A stretch of DNA of 64,000 nucleotides from Atrina japonica. Taxonomy: Eukaryota; Mollusca; Bivalvia; Pterioida; Pinnidae. The stretch spans positions 5,001 through 69,000 of the forward strand of contig BROG01000554.1 in the NCBI GenBank assembly GCA_030159075.1, in the 5' to 3' direction. The notes under the pieces were generated by a model. It ran no database searches and had not been told where the DNA came from. It was given only the letters and a program-made list of their open reading frames with translations. The translations under genes and the position numbers were made by a program. Positions 24,901 through 34,869 of the stretch are shown piece by piece; the first letter of the stretch is position 1; each line of letters starts with the position of its first letter.

Positions 24901-27900
24901 ATTAATTTCTAGATAGAAAGTGTTTTTTCTATAATATTACAATACTTCGGAGTGTGAATTTACTTTGATGTAAATGAAATTTCGAGATAAAAACTTTTAG
25001 ATATCTGAAGTATAGATATATAGTAAAAAAATCGGGACTTACAGTTCGACTTCAACATAACATTCGACTCATCCAATTTTGACATAATGAGATTTCACTG
25101 TATTTCTGAAATATTTTCAAGGTAAAGTGTAATGACTGACCAAAATATTGCTTTGGGGGTTAAAAATACTCCTGAGAAAAGAGCTTTATAATCTTTAATT
25201 ACTCTTATGGTTTAGACCATTATAATCATGTTGATGATATATTTAAATTCTTATAATCATATCCACAGAATCATAAACTTGTGCTCTAATCCCACTGGTG
25301 GCTACTTTGTGTGTTCAGCAACTGTTAACAGGGCCAGAACAAGTAGCGACAGCAGTTCATCAAGTCCCCCTGTCAGCAAAGTTGGAAAATTGACCCTCTG
25401 GGAGCTCAGGACCATGAAATTATCAGTATGTTTAAATTTCTAAATTTCTAAATTTGAAATAGGTCTCTATCAGGATTTATAAAACAGAAAAAAATGATAT
25501 CTTTGAGGTGGGATCATTTCTATGGCTCACACTGTATTAAAAGAACTAAGAAATCTTAACAATATTGTTAAAAATTTGACCTTTTTGAAGGGTAAAACAT
25601 CGAAAAAAAATCATATATGGAGGGTTGTTATTGAGACAGCAAGCATACCTGTCAAGTCTACCGATTTCGGCGGTAGTCTACCGATTTTTCTATTCGTCTA
25701 CCGCTTGTCTACCGCCGAGAAAAAATCTACCGATTTCTACCGTTCAACCGATTTCCCTATATTTTACCGCTTCTTGTCCATTTTCCGGCGATGAGACAGC
25801 AAGATTAAATGTTCTAAATCGGTCTATTAATTGGCGACAGCTTGAAATTTCTGCCTCCATATCAGTATTAGACATCTATTCTAGGTTATAAAGTAGTTGA
25901 CTAATAACCCTGTTTATTAATTAATGTTATTAGACCATACAGAGGTGTCATTATCGGACGTGTGCCGACGGTAATTACACAATGACCTGTACTGTGGACA
26001 GGTACCTAATATACAGATTGATTACCTGTATATCTAAAGACTAAACATCCACACCTATAATCACTATCCATATGTTCTGTCCTATATACAATTATCAAAG
26101 ATTAACATCATTGATGTTTATATTAATTTCATGCAGCTTCTGCATCAATCCTCAATGATTTGGTCCGCACTCCACATACTATACAGTGTTATACATGTAT
26201 CTTAAATTTGTGATGATTTCAATACAAAAACGATGTTTTATTTCATTTACATAATATTTTATACAAAGATAATAATATCTTCTTGTAACACATTGAATTG
26301 AATTTAATTAAATGTCAGTAATGACAGTAAACACATTTATATAACCTCAATAATATCATACTTTCAAGTATTTAGCAATCAAAGATTATATTTCTTCCAG
26401 GTAAGTCTAGTTAATTTTCTGCATTCCAAATCCAACTGTTATATTAGAATATGCATGTTGTGTGTGTACATGTATATATTGCATGTATTAAAACTTCAAA
26501 ATAAAGCCTATATCTATTCCTTATAAATTTCAAAGTCGACTAGAAAATTAAAAGAAATGTGATATATATATCATCAATATTTTTGACAATAATTCCCTTT
26601 TAGATTCATTAAATGGCAGATACTGAAGTTTGAAATTACAATTTTTTCTTGTTATTTCGGAAGGGGGACACCCCCCCTCCCGTACCCTCCCCTTTTCACT
26701 TATTTCAACGCAACTGGTGCACTCATATATATCAGAATGACAACGCATTTGTAAAAAGTTCGACCATTGTACGCATTTTCTACCCCAGACAAATTTCCTA
26801 ATGTTGACAGGTATGAGCAAGGCATCACAAATGTAACAATTATGTCGTAAAGTGTTGTTTTGATTTGGTTCTAATCAGAATGCTAATGGGTAGCTTCCCC
26901 ATAATCATTTAATCTTGTTTGGCATGTCAAACACTCCCTATATATCAAAGTAGAAATTGAACAATCTTAAATTATTTTTTTTTGCAATGTGGCGACCATT
27001 TTCAATACTTTTGGGGTCATCTTGTTTGCTGTATCACCCTACTCCAAAATATCATTTTTCATTGAAATTGTACAATGATGAAAAAAATAACATCAGTCAT
27101 CTTGACAATGGCATCCGTTTTGGAAATATTGAAATATTAGATTTTGCAACTAGACATTGCCATCTAAAATCCTACGAAGTTGCATTGCAGGGTTCTGATT
27201 AATATTCAATGGGCTATAATGCTTTGAAATTTTAGCAGTATTTATGCTAGCAAGTTATTTAAGTAAGCAAATCTGTCAGATTTTATGCTAGCAATTTTTC
27301 ACTTTTAATGTAACAAAATCATCAAAATCAAACGTCACACCATAAGTTTATGAACAAAAATCATTTTTCCATTACTTTCTGTATAAAACAATATTTTTGA
27401 AATAATTTCTAGTTCCTTCATTTTTAAGTCTATTTTCTTAAAAATTTTCAACAATTACCCGCATATTTAAATATGTACAGATCAATCTTATAACATTTTC
27501 ATTTGAATCTCATGGTTAATTATGAAGTTGCATACATTTATTCTTGGTTAGTAAATATTGCAACATCATTTCCTTCTTTGTTCTCACCGAATTTCTCCAA
27601 GATTATACTTGTCATAAAGACAATATGTTGTATTTTGGAATCTTAGTATCACAGGATAATGATCAGTGATTTATGAGGAGAAACTATATGGATTAAGCTA
27701 TAAGAGAATGAATTTAAAAAAAAAATGGGAAAAATATAGGACAATGATTTCTAAAAAGATAATTTTACATAAAAAGTAATGGGAAACTTATGTTTGTTTC
27801 TAAACTTATGGCACTGTACTGTCATTATAGCATCTTAGGTCAAGTTTTGGAAGAAATGCTATTGAGTATATCATGTGTAGAATTCAGATCCATATGAAGA

Positions 27901-30834
27901 ATTTCTCAAATTTTTTTTTGTTTTCATTTTGTGTAGAAACAACTTCCCATAGATCCAGGTCCAGTAGCTGTAAATTGCTGTACATACAACCACAATGGTC
28001 AGCTATTGTTAACTGGTGCTGCTGATGGTCAGATCAGACTTTTTGGTATGATTTTAACCCATATTTACTATCTTGTCAGTAGGTAGCATGCTCTTCTCTT
28101 GATCGTGAGGTCATGATTTCGAGTCCAGCTGGCGACAGATTGGTTTCCTGTCCTTTGGATGAGACAGTAAAAAATTAGGAACTGTGTCACAGTATGTGTC
28201 GGCACATTAAAGAACCCTCACTGCTTAATGGCTGTAAGTGCCAAGCATAGGCCAAAATTTGAAGCCTTTCACCGGCATTTAGTGATGTCTCCATATGAGT
28301 GAAATATTCTTAAGTGGGACGTTAAACAACAATAAACAAACTAACTTATCTTTTCCTCCCCTTATCATTGATTGGGGACATGATGGGGCCTGTTCAAATC
28401 CAATACAACCGGTTATTTTACACAGATAGTTTCTTGCTGTCTGCAATAAGTCAATAAAATACTGTCCTTTTCTGTAGCTCCTCCGAATATGAATTCCATT
28501 CCAATGGATCTGATACATGTAAGTGTGATAAGATTCATGTTTTTCTATGATTGAATGTATATAAATAAATTAATAAATATGTATGCTTCTTTTCAGATAT
28601 GCAACAGTGTAAATGCATCTCACAGTGGGAGGCCCACACAGGAGAAATTCTAAGCATACAATTTACTTCCGATGAAACATCTTGTTACAGCATGGGCAAT
28701 GATGGAAAGGTAAGTTTCTTGTACTGTATCATAGATGTCTGTGTCAGTGTCAATAGACCATGGACAAAATACCCCAGATAAATTTGACAGATAAACTCAA
28801 ATATCAACATCCATTCAAAGTCTGAATTTACAAAATATATCTAAATGATATTTGTTTGTTAGAGATGTAAAGGGAGGTAATTCAGTTCATAAAACAAATT
28901 TTACATGTGTGTATCAGTGTATAATAATTGAAACAACATGAAGCCCTAACCATGCCTTGTACTACTGTTGTTCAGTATGATCCCTGTTTACCTCAGGGCT
29001 ATAACCCACTTTAACTCATCTACCCCTGTGGTCACATTTACTCTCTTACACCCATATCAATACTGTAAAGGGAAAAATAACATGTGGTGTTAATATTTGC
29101 GATATTAACAGTATTGAGAAATTTGTGAATTCAAGAAACAGTGAATAAGTTTTAATGAAACTATATATACATTCAAACCTTGTTATCTTGAAGTCCTTGA
29201 TTGTCAACTCAATGAATGTCTGATGTTGGCATAAGGGGTGCTTGATGTGGGATGAAACTGGAGTACTAGGAGAAACCCCATGTGTCCCACCTGGCAACCA
29301 CCATACCATCTCACATGCTCCCCTGTTCAATCCAAGGTCCGGATGTCATTGATGAGAAGTGAGTGATTTTGATGTCATTTTATCGGAAATCATACTGGAA
29401 AAATCCATCAAGTTATGCTGCGTCAGACCTTTTACAAATGGTCAATTACATGTCAGTTTCAATGTTTATCTCAACATTTGTCTACTTTCAGTTTGTATGT
29501 TGGAGCATTCACAAACCAGGACAAAAGTGTGAGCTGCCAATACATCAAGATGCAACACTGCCATTTTTGTCTAGCGGTATAAGTTATGGTAAAGAGGTTC
29601 CTAAAGGGAAATTGTTTGCTCTAGACTCTGAGGGACAATACATTCTAACATGTGATAAAACTAAAGCCATTCTTTATCAGGTAAAATTTGTTATGTAATG
29701 GGACTAATTCATGTACCACGTGATCACTGATAACATTTGTGCTGGACTATTGTTTCTATCAGTGATGGAATTATGCTGGAAGGCAATACTCTGCATCACC
29801 ACTGGAGATAATAGTATCGCCCAAATGTTATCAGCTATCATGTGGTACATGAATCAGTTCCATTTTTATTATCATTATCGAGATGTATTTTCTGGCATCA
29901 ACAGAAAGTGTTGATATATTTGCAGAATGCCAATATATTGAGTTAACTCATTCAACCCTAAAGACACATTTGGACTGGTCTAAGTCATTGATTTACAGTA
30001 GAGTCCACTTTTCAGGGGTTGATGAGTTAATATCTTGTTAACAATGACCATAAATTAATAGGAAGTCCTGCCGACAAAAATTAATATCTCGTTTCTCAGG
30101 CACATTTTTCCAAAATAAGTTGAGGGAGGGCAGTTTATATTGTTATTTTTTACTCTCCAAAAATGTGAGGTGAGAGGGACTTTTTAATTTTTTTTTCTCT
30201 ATCACAAACATGTATGTGGTTATGTATCACTTGAGAAATATACAAAATAAATAAAGAAATATTGTATTCTTAAAAGTGGTGAAAATTAAATGGCAGCTTC
30301 AATTTCCAGGTATACAGTATTTAATTAACATGATGTCTTCACGTGGGTGATAACTTTTGTACCTGTATCTTATGCCATCTGATTTGATAACCTGTTATGA
30401 CCCATTGATCTCTGTAGTAGTAAAATGTTCGTAAACTTTGAAAATCTTCAGTTCCTTGAAAACCAAGGTGTAAATTCACTTTGAATTCAGCATTTGATAT
30501 ATCTTTAGTAAGGAAAACAAAAATGTAAATTCCGTGACTCCTGTCAAAGGTTTTAGAGATAGGTATCAGATGACCTGCAAAGTTTTTATTTCAAAATTTG
30601 CATTTTACAGGTTTATGTGTTAGTTTCTACTTTCACTTTTCATATCATTCTTTTTTATCTTTATTTTAGGCTCAGAAGAGTAATGAGCGTTTTTGCCAGG
30701 TGATGGATATTCTTGGACACAAGTCCAACATAACCACAGTGGACTGGTCACCAAGTATTGATACAAGAATCTGTCTAACTGGTGCTATGGATGGCAAAAT
30801 TAGACTTTCTACTCTGTTGTCCACTCATGGCTAG
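11273..30834 (+). CDS. WDR91: WDR91, WD repeat-containing protein 91 (complete, 16 coding exons)
   Basis: Spliced model: 2394 nt, 797 residues, close to the ~750 of vertebrate WDR91. From family knowledge, WDR91 is an endosomal Rab7 effector that, with WDR81, limits phosphatidylinositol-3-kinase activity during early-to-late endosome conversion. Seen here: an N-terminal helical LisH-like region (exons 1-3), a coiled coil (exon 4, [13 protein letters not shown]), a Ser/Gln-rich disordered linker (exons 5-7), and a C-terminal WD40 propeller (exons 8-16) with DGVVKIW, GNIRLFD, DGQIRLFD and DGKIRLS strand ends. The start lies in a good context (ggaaATGG) and gives the family N-terminus [20 protein letters not shown]. 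All junction phases agree. Intron 3 is AT-AC (U12-type); the others are GT-AG. Stop TAG at 30832. Candidate AATAAA signals lie near 31904, 32024 and 32258. Confidence 0.96.
12049..12546. mobile_element. ~500-bp MITE related to the 2675-4731 element
   Basis: Begins gatgtttcggtcttc and ends with the complementary gaaacatc. Both ends are arrays of ttcggac and ttcggcc words with the same spacing style as 2675-4731. No coding content. Located in WDR91 intron 1. Confidence 0.75.
12547..14169. other. WDR91 intron 1 sequence, no further exon
   Basis: No conserved segment is missing between exons 1 and 2. A minus-strand open frame at 12901-13086 and neighbouring frames look weakly protein-like (Lys/Glu-rich) with frame breaks; it may be a decayed retrogene but is unrecognised. 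Confidence 0.5.
14170..14480 (+). mobile_element. tRNA-derived SINE
   Basis: The head resembles a tRNA with A-box-like gtcaagtggtagagcgttc and B-box-like gggtttgactctgg. It is followed by the conserved body (ccctcactgcggtggtgtca, gtggcacttcacctaaagct, aggtgaaaaattcttgacag) and a caagcaaacaaaa tail. Located in WDR91 intron 1. Confidence 0.75.
14548..14812 (+). CDS. WDR91: WDR91 exon 2 (residues 42-130)
   Basis: Encodes [17 protein letters not shown], then [17 protein letters not shown] and [18 protein letters not shown], which are diagnostic of the WDR91 N-terminal domain. Acceptor tttcaag, donor gtaagt, exit phase 1. Confidence 0.96.
15089..15138. repeat. Short inverted repeat in intron 2
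   Basis: Roughly ggatacctccttcagtgg against ccactgaaagaggtatcc with a few-base loop; a small hairpin-forming sequence. Confidence 0.6.
15345..15446. repeat. (TC)n microsatellite
   Basis: Pyrimidine tract of TCTC/TGTC repeats in intron 2, about 225 bp before exon 3. Confidence 0.9.
15672..15794 (+). CDS. WDR91: WDR91 exon 3 (residues 130-170), ends at a U12-type donor
   Basis: Encodes [17 protein letters not shown] and [19 protein letters not shown], then QTM plus the first base of a Pro codon. No GT donor fits the conserved end. The exon stops directly before ATATCCTTT, the consensus U12-type AT-AC 5' splice site. Confidence 0.93.
16195..16343. mobile_element. 149-bp MITE in the U12 intron
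   Basis: The left end attgacttttgatatcggtt and the right end (complement of attgacttttgatgaggttg) form ~45-bp imperfect terminal inverted repeats sharing gttgacaccttgattta. No coding content. Confidence 0.75.
16595..17690 (+). repeat. 84-bp tandem array carrying U12-type acceptor-like segments
   Basis: About 13 copies of an 84-bp unit (start-to-start 84, for example 16770 to 16854). Each copy holds attataaccttgacatac, nearly identical to the authentic branch/acceptor segment at 18033-18050. Copies are well conserved, with a few shortened (around 17364-17460 and 17500-17520). Because 84 is a multiple of 3, a long open frame crosses the array; it is not a gene. Confidence 0.92.
17691..18054 (+). 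repeat. Diverged satellite units leading into the real acceptor
   Basis: After unrelated sequence (17690-17930), two diverged partial units appear (17940-18010 and 18001-18050), including actacatatatgttctat and aaccttgacatac. The last runs straight into the functional 3' splice site, so the true acceptor is homologous to the array unit. Confidence 0.8.
18055..18137 (+). CDS. WDR91: WDR91 exon 4 (residues 171-198), coiled coil
   Basis: Encodes (P)[19 protein letters not shown] followed by ENDMLKQQ, the coiled-coil segment. Entered from an AC acceptor; ends in phase 0 at gtaaaa. Confidence 0.92.
18648..18766 (+). CDS. WDR91: WDR91 exon 5 (residues 199-238)
   Basis: Encodes [20 protein letters not shown] and so on, polar linker. 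Acceptor ctttcag, donor gtaagt, exit phase 2. Confidence 0.88.
18767..19404. other. WDR91 intron 5, unannotated part
   Basis: AT-rich intronic sequence with a poly-T run near 19231-19250. No exon expected or seen. Confidence 0.6.
19405..20395. mobile_element. ~990-bp terminal-inverted-repeat element
   Basis: The left end acagtagaacttcgatgagt is mirrored by the right end (complement of agtagaacttcgatgagtcg), with further shared gttcgaaa and cgactcat words. No transposase frame. Ends of the CAGTxxAACTTCGAT type are common in pogo/Tigger-like MITEs (inference). Confidence 0.7.
20896..21373 (+). CDS. WDR91: WDR91 exon 6 (residues 238-397), Ser/Gln-rich linker
   Basis: 478-nt exon. Encodes [20 protein letters not shown], a low-complexity basic and Ser/Gly/Gln-rich stretch, then a helical [17 protein letters not shown] segment. 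This linker is the least conserved part of the family. Donor gtaagt, phase 0. Confidence 0.9.
21649..21799 (+). CDS. WDR91: WDR91 exon 7 (residues 398-448)
   Basis: Encodes [20 protein letters not shown], then ...AEFSESKS. Acceptor gctttcag, donor gttggt (weak), exit phase 1. Confidence 0.82.
21832..21911. repeat. (AT)n microsatellite, ~80 bp
   Basis: Starts only ~33 bp after the exon 7 donor. Tyr/Ile open frames on either strand are artefacts. Confidence 0.97.
21995..22265. repeat. Tandem GATATCTGATATC repeat
   Basis: About five units of ~50-60 bp built around gatatctgatatctc and gagatatgtatga. The core gatatc is palindromic, so the array can fold on itself. Confidence 0.85.
22321..22391 (-). 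mobile_element. tRNA-like SINE head, minus strand
   Basis: Read on the minus strand: A-box-like tttagtggtagagcattcc and B-box-like gggttcgattcctag, about 70 nt. It resembles a tRNA gene, but the intronic setting and the SINE-rich region favour a SINE head. A functional tRNA is not excluded. Confidence 0.6.
22504..22535 (+). CDS. WDR91: WDR91 exon 8, 32-nt microexon (residues 448-458)
   Basis: Encodes [17 protein letters not shown] is the conserved lead-in to the WD40 propeller. Acceptor tttgcag, donor gtaaga. Phases 1 in, 0 out, as required by its neighbours. Confidence 0.9.
22705..22935. repeat. Dispersed 'agaccac' repeat with 40-bp internal duplication
   Basis: Begins acagtggaacctatcttgga and ends ggttccactgta (inverted). 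The core carries gagaccacattctgtaaacc. A 40-bp segment (tctgtaaaccacatggtta...) is tandemly duplicated at about 22774-22853. Related copies lie at 24449-24560, 43060-43310, 46380-46570, 47625-47765 and 49255-49615. Confidence 0.75.
23033..23127 (+). CDS. WDR91: WDR91 exon 9 (residues 459-490), WD repeat
   Basis: Encodes [20 protein letters not shown], then [12 protein letters not shown], the first propeller blade. Exit phase 2. Confidence 0.95.
23469..23565 (+). CDS. WDR91: WDR91 exon 10 (residues 490-522)
   Basis: Completes ...[22 protein letters not shown], then [15 protein letters not shown]. Acceptor ttatatag, donor gtaggt, phase 0. Confidence 0.94.
23566..24137. other. WDR91 intron 10
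   Basis: Plain AT-rich intron; no repeat family or exon recognised. Confidence 0.6.
24138..24232 (+). CDS. WDR91: WDR91 exon 11 (residues 523-554), WD repeat
   Basis: Encodes [20 protein letters not shown], then [12 protein letters not shown]. Exit phase 2 at gtaaac. Confidence 0.95.
24275..24560. repeat. Two dispersed repeat fragments in intron 11
   Basis: 24275-24440 carries ctttatagggaggtggtctt-type units. 24449-24560 is a copy of the 'agaccac' repeat starting acagtggaaactgtcttgaa and ending ggttccactgga. Confidence 0.65.
24625..25102. mobile_element. ~480-bp terminal-inverted-repeat element
   Basis: Starts tacagtgcaatctcattat and ends ataatgagatttcactgta. The interior has gttcgacttcaacataacat and cgactcatcc words shared with the element at 19405-20395, so the two are probably family members. 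No coding frame. Confidence 0.7.
25269..25425 (+). CDS. WDR91: WDR91 exon 12 (residues 554-606), WD repeat
   Basis: Encodes [20 protein letters not shown], a Ser-rich loop, then [15 protein letters not shown]. Donor gtatgt, phase 0. Confidence 0.95.
25644..26815. mobile_element. 1.17-kb element with CATACCTGTCAA ends
   Basis: Left end catacctgtcaagtctaccg; right end ttgacaggtatg. The left ~150 bp contain many ctaccgattt words. The right part has a c-rich tract at 26670-26692. The minus-strand open frame 26548-26820 spans the right end and has no recognisable domain. Non-autonomous DNA element in WDR91 intron 12. Confidence 0.7.
26816..27936. other. Rest of WDR91 intron 12
   Basis: AT-rich; nothing supportable beyond homopolymer runs. 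Confidence 0.6.
27937..28045 (+). CDS. WDR91: WDR91 exon 13 (residues 607-643), WD repeat
   Basis: Encodes [20 protein letters not shown], then [16 protein letters not shown], a well-conserved blade. Exit phase 1 at gtatga. Confidence 0.96.
28067..28345 (+). mobile_element. tRNA-derived SINE
   Basis: tRNA-like head (gtaggtagcatgctcttctc, gatttcgagtcc), body with aagaaccctcactgcttaat and gcataggccaaaatttgaag, ending ggacgttaaacaacaataaa. Same family, opposite orientation, as 62930-63210 and the fragment at 56549-56625. Confidence 0.8.
28597..28709 (+). CDS. WDR91: WDR91 exon 14 (residues 643-680), WD repeat
   Basis: Encodes [20 protein letters not shown], then [18 protein letters not shown]. 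The first residue completes the LFD of exon 13. Phase 0 exit. Confidence 0.96.
28710..29491. other. WDR91 intron 14
   Basis: No exon or clear mobile element. The 94-codon minus-strand frame at 29046-29330 is not supported by any domain. Confidence 0.55.
29492..29680 (+). CDS. WDR91: WDR91 exon 15 (residues 681-743), WD repeat
   Basis: Encodes [20 protein letters not shown], then [20 protein letters not shown]; the G-LFA-DSEG-Y-LTC pattern is typical of WDR91. Phase 0 on both sides. Confidence 0.96.
29707..29854. mobile_element. 148-bp MITE in intron 15
   Basis: Left end attcatgtaccacgtgatca and right end (complement attcatgtaccacatgatag) form ~35-bp terminal inverted repeats sharing ctgataacattt. 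Confidence 0.8.
29942..30031. mobile_element. ~90-bp short MITE (TTAACTCATTCAACCC family)
   Basis: Starts gttaactcattcaaccctaa, ends ggggttgatgagttaat; the inner part has agacacatttggactggtct. Relatives at 31276-31370, 44193-44688 (interrupted) and 60797-60893. Confidence 0.7.
30670..30834 (+). CDS. WDR91: WDR91 exon 16, last coding exon (residues 744-797)
   Basis: Encodes [20 protein letters not shown], then [20 protein letters not shown] and [14 protein letters not shown], then TAG. Matches the conserved C-terminal blade. Confidence 0.97.
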   Translation, partial: AQKSNERFCQVMDILGHKSNITTVDWSPSIDTRICLTGAMDGKIRLSTLLSTHG

Positions 30835-32515
30835 GATACATGTCGATTTACAGTCACGGAAATGACTGATTCTCTAGATCAACAGTGCTTGTCTTTTGAT
30901 TTTACTTACCTGTAATGTACAGTGGAACCCTGTTATCAGGACCATCAGACTGACTGGATTGATGTGGCCTGATTAGCAAGATCTCTTAAATGAGGGTCTT
31001 GGCTTACCGGGTATATATTATTTATTAAGAAATTTTCAAGAGAGTTGAATATGGACGATCTTCGATACAGAGTTCCTTAGTGAGGTGGTTCTACTGTATG
31101 TAATAGCAAAACCATACACAAATGTTTTTGAGGTTTGATTTATATAATTATTTTTCTACTTATTATATACTCAAGGAACACATTCCATGTAGCTATACAA
31201 TGTTGTGGGGTATTTTTGTAAGTTATAGCTAAAACAATGGTTGATACAGTTCCTACTATTGAAAATCTGTATCTTCTAACTTATCAACCCCTGAAAAACA
31301 ATAGACTTTTCTGTAAATCAGTGACTTAGTCTAGTCCAAATGTATCTTTTGGGGTGAATGGGTTTTAATATCTTATATGAAGATGACAGTTTTACTTATG
31401 TCCTCTCACTCTGTGGAACACTAGTGGGAGATCATACTTTATAAATATTCTTCATGTGATATCAATCCTTTCAAAGGAGTAAGAAACAAGTTATGTGTAT
31501 AGTAAAGATGCCAACAGGGAGGTATGACCAATGTCCAGCTGTAGCATTTTTTTTCTGAATAAATTGAAAGTAATTGACCAGTCACTTAGATTTTTGTAAA
31601 AATATCGCGACAGATTTTGCTGGCATACGTTGAAAGGCCTTGGATATACAAGTAGACCAGTTGCAAAATATCTTTATATCTAATGTAGATGTGAGACATT
31701 GAAGAACAAAGGATAATTAACATCTGACCATTCACCATATTTACTGTATGTTGTACTTTTAAATGAAGCTGTGGGGCCCGGGTTATCTGTATGTTTGACC
31801 ATTGCTTAACAGAAATTTATTGAATCGTACCATTGTTGTACTAACTGAAATTTTTTTTCCCAATAACAGAATCTGTCTGCTGTTGTTTTTGTTTTTAGAA
31901 TAATAAAAACGTGGTTCATTATATGAGCTTTACTATGTATAATGTAATCGTAGACTTATATAGTTGATTTATATCAATTTTGTTAGGAATGTCATGGAAA
32001 TAAGGAACTGAATAGAAATGTGAAATAAATACAGGGAATATTTACATTGATTTTGGAGAAAAATTCCTGAAACTTATCAATTGAGAAACTGAGTGTTTTT
32101 ACAAACGCAAATACACATGAGTCTGTTGTAGATGTTTTTTCTTACTCATTCAAACATTTAATCTAGAAGATAATGGGATTTGTGCAATTATGTTGTGTGC
32201 TTGTCGTTGTTCAGGTTATTTTCTGTTAACAATATGTACAGCTTATACAAGAAATACTAAAAAACATGAATAAATATGTCAAGTATGTATAAATCAATGT
32301 GTCATATGTAATTTGATCATTATGTATCTTTCTCTGGAATTTTTGAGGGGTCAGAAAACAGGACAATAATCTGTATAGAATATCAGGGCCCAGAGTCGTC
32401 AAGTTCAGTAAATGCTTTAGCTCAACCCATTTTTGACATTCTGGTATAATTGTTGTAGAGAAATATGAATAATGATGAAAATATTGCTCATCTCATGAAA
32501 ATTTCAGGAAAATCC
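30835..32515 (+). other. WDR91 3' UTR / downstream region
   Basis: Holds a dispersed repeat fragment (30918-31100, ggaaccctgttatcaggacc) and a short MITE relative at about 31276-31370 (cttatcaacccctgaaaaac). Possible polyadenylation signals AATAAA lie near 31904, 32024 and 32258; the true 3' end cannot be read from sequence alone. Confidence 0.5.
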
Positions 32516-32776
32516 AATAGACCCTTTCACGATAACTGGGTTCCTACTAATCTCACCTGCGCACTTAACACTTCCGAGTGGTAACAAGAAGTTTCGTACT
32601 GAACACAAATCATACCCAATGAAATTTAAATCGTACACAGGGAACAATTAGTCTTAAATTGGGTACTAATTGTCATGGGTAAAAATGTTTTGAGCTCGAA
32701 ACTTCTTGACACTACTTGGAAGTGCTGGTGCGTATGTAAAATTAGTAGGAACGCAGTTATCGTGAAAGGGTCTATT
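32516..32776. mobile_element. 261-bp MITE
   Basis: Terminal inverted repeats of ~37 bp: aatagaccctttcacgataa at the left and its complement at the right. The interior is also partly inverted (acacttccgagtg against cacttggaagtgct-like). No coding content. Confidence 0.85.
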
Positions 32777-32879
32777 AAAAGTTTGAGTACATACTTTAAG
32801 AGAAAATTATAAATGTGACCAAATGTTTTTTTTTTTCATTATTTTAATGGGAAACAATGACATCAATAACATACAGAAG

Positions 32880-33086
32880 TTAAGTCATCAATCCCTGAAG
32901 TCACATTTAGATCTGCCCATATCAAAGATTGGTTAAGTCCACTATCAGCATTTAGGGGTGTATGATATAGAATCAAAATGCTATAATTCTTTTACATACA
33001 ATATGAATTATTGCAGTAGACCATACCCCTGATACTACTTCTTGATTTGGGCGAGTCTAAATGGGAACACAGGGGTTGACAAGTTA
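32880..33086. mobile_element. ~207-bp inverted-repeat element
   Basis: Left ttaagtcatcaatccctgaa and right complement cttaacttgtcaacccctgt, with shared catttaga and gcccat/gccca inner words. Resembles a longer relative of the TTAACTC MITE family. Confidence 0.6.
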
Positions 33087-34865
33087 AGAAAATAACTAGG
33101 TTCTATACGGTCAAAATAATAACATGCAATTTGAGCTCGAGTATTTACTCAAGTTGATAACTCATCCCCCGTTTATACATTTATCTGATATTTGAGTTAA
33201 ATTTATTCTGTAATCAGTTGTATTTCGCCATGTTCTTGGATGATAGGAATACAAAAATAGGCATTGTGTTAAGATTTTTATATCCAAACTGTCAGGAATA
33301 TGAAAACTCTGATAAGATTTAAAGATGCAATAACTTTGAAAAAAGCCAACATGCTTTAATCAGTTGGTAAATTTAGATATATGTAAATAGTAAAGCGATC
33401 TCTAACCATGGATGAAGAACAACACAGTTGTTGATTCACTTTTCATGTTTAATCTTGAGCATCATGGGAATGGTACTTCCGTGAGTGCTAAATTAAACGT
33501 GTCACTCATCAAAACGGTATATCTGGGTGTACTATGACAACTACATGCCACGCTATCCCCAATTACAAATGTTGTTCTCTACATCACCGCTGATGAAAAT
33601 TATTCTATACAGTAACAGACTAAAGCGCAACAAAAGACTGAAATTTGGGATAACATCGGAACAGCTGTTGAGACTGATAAATTGCAGGACTGGCCAAATC
33701 CTATACCTATTAAAAAAATGCTACATGGTCAAGATTCTGTAATCTATCATAGAATGATCACCTTAGACTTATGTCCTGTAAGTTATCAATTATTGCTACC
33801 TCACTGAATGTCTGCATGCCCTCATGTTCTACCTCACAGATTAACAAAAAATTTAAACAGGATGCAGATACCTTCTGATCCTCTATAGCTATGTATATAC
33901 ATGTACTGTTCCTTGAGATATCATAGGTGAACATCCGAGGTGATTGTTTCTGACGTCTTGGGCAAACTGGTTCTAATTCTGATGAACCTAGTAATCTGTA
34001 TTGCAGTCCTTCTGAACTGCCCTAGATAGTATCACTAGCATCACCATTTCCCTCGTTAGAGCTATCATGTAATTCTTTATCACTAACATCATACATAGAA
34101 TAATTATTTCCAATGATTCCATAACTGTTTCGACCTCAACTACACTTCCAGATAAATATACTAGAGGAAGAGTATTCTCTTCCTTTGACTCTTACAATGG
34201 GTTGTTCCAGCTTTACAGGTGCATGCTTGGTTCGATTCCTTACAGATTGTTATGGGTCAGATTTACCCCAAACTATACTAGCAAAAATCAAGAACACGGT
34301 AAAGTAAACTTATTAAAAATAACCAAATAAAAGCTTAATCTAAATGATAGTTTACATTAATAAAAGTCACAACTCACAATACCCTTTGTTGTTTACAGTT
34401 CCTATAGCCAGCAATCCACATAAATTCCAATCCGAACGTAATAGTCATTATAAACACTACTTCCGTATAACTATACTCTCCTATAGATTGGTCTTGCTTA
34501 TTTTCCTTGGTGTTAACTGTTCTGAACTTGGTCATAATTGGTCTCATTCTTGAGACTGACCATCTACCTGCACATACTATATTACAGTCCAGAAAACACT
34601 ACATCATGAACAATCGAGAAATGTTCATTCTAGTTTATAGTAACATAATGACCTAAAGGGAAACAAAGCAATTGCAGTTGATATTCCAGAAAGGTCCAGA
34701 TGTATTAAGTTCAACATGTACTAATAATAAGCAAACAAGAACCTATAAAGCCTCATGACAAGATGCATTTGGTCTTTCCTCAAAAGGAAGGCAATCGCAC
34801 TATAACAATTTTTTATGTATAACCCTTGCACGACCTGACCTGTCTTCTGCGGCTACTTCTTCAAT
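33087..34865. other. Intergenic, no gene seen
   Basis: No recognisable exon. Open frames at 33527-33742 and 34344-34553 have no supporting domain. The right part may include the end of the retroelement at 34870-37760, but I could not define an LTR. Confidence 0.5.
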
Positions 34866-34869
34866 AGGA

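Noticed and set aside
26548..26820. 90-residue minus-strand frame
   Set aside because: Lies across the right end of the CATACCTGTCAA element; no domain.
33527..34553. Two ~70-residue plus-strand frames in the intergenic region
   Set aside because: No domain or conserved pattern, and next to a decayed retroelement on the other strand.
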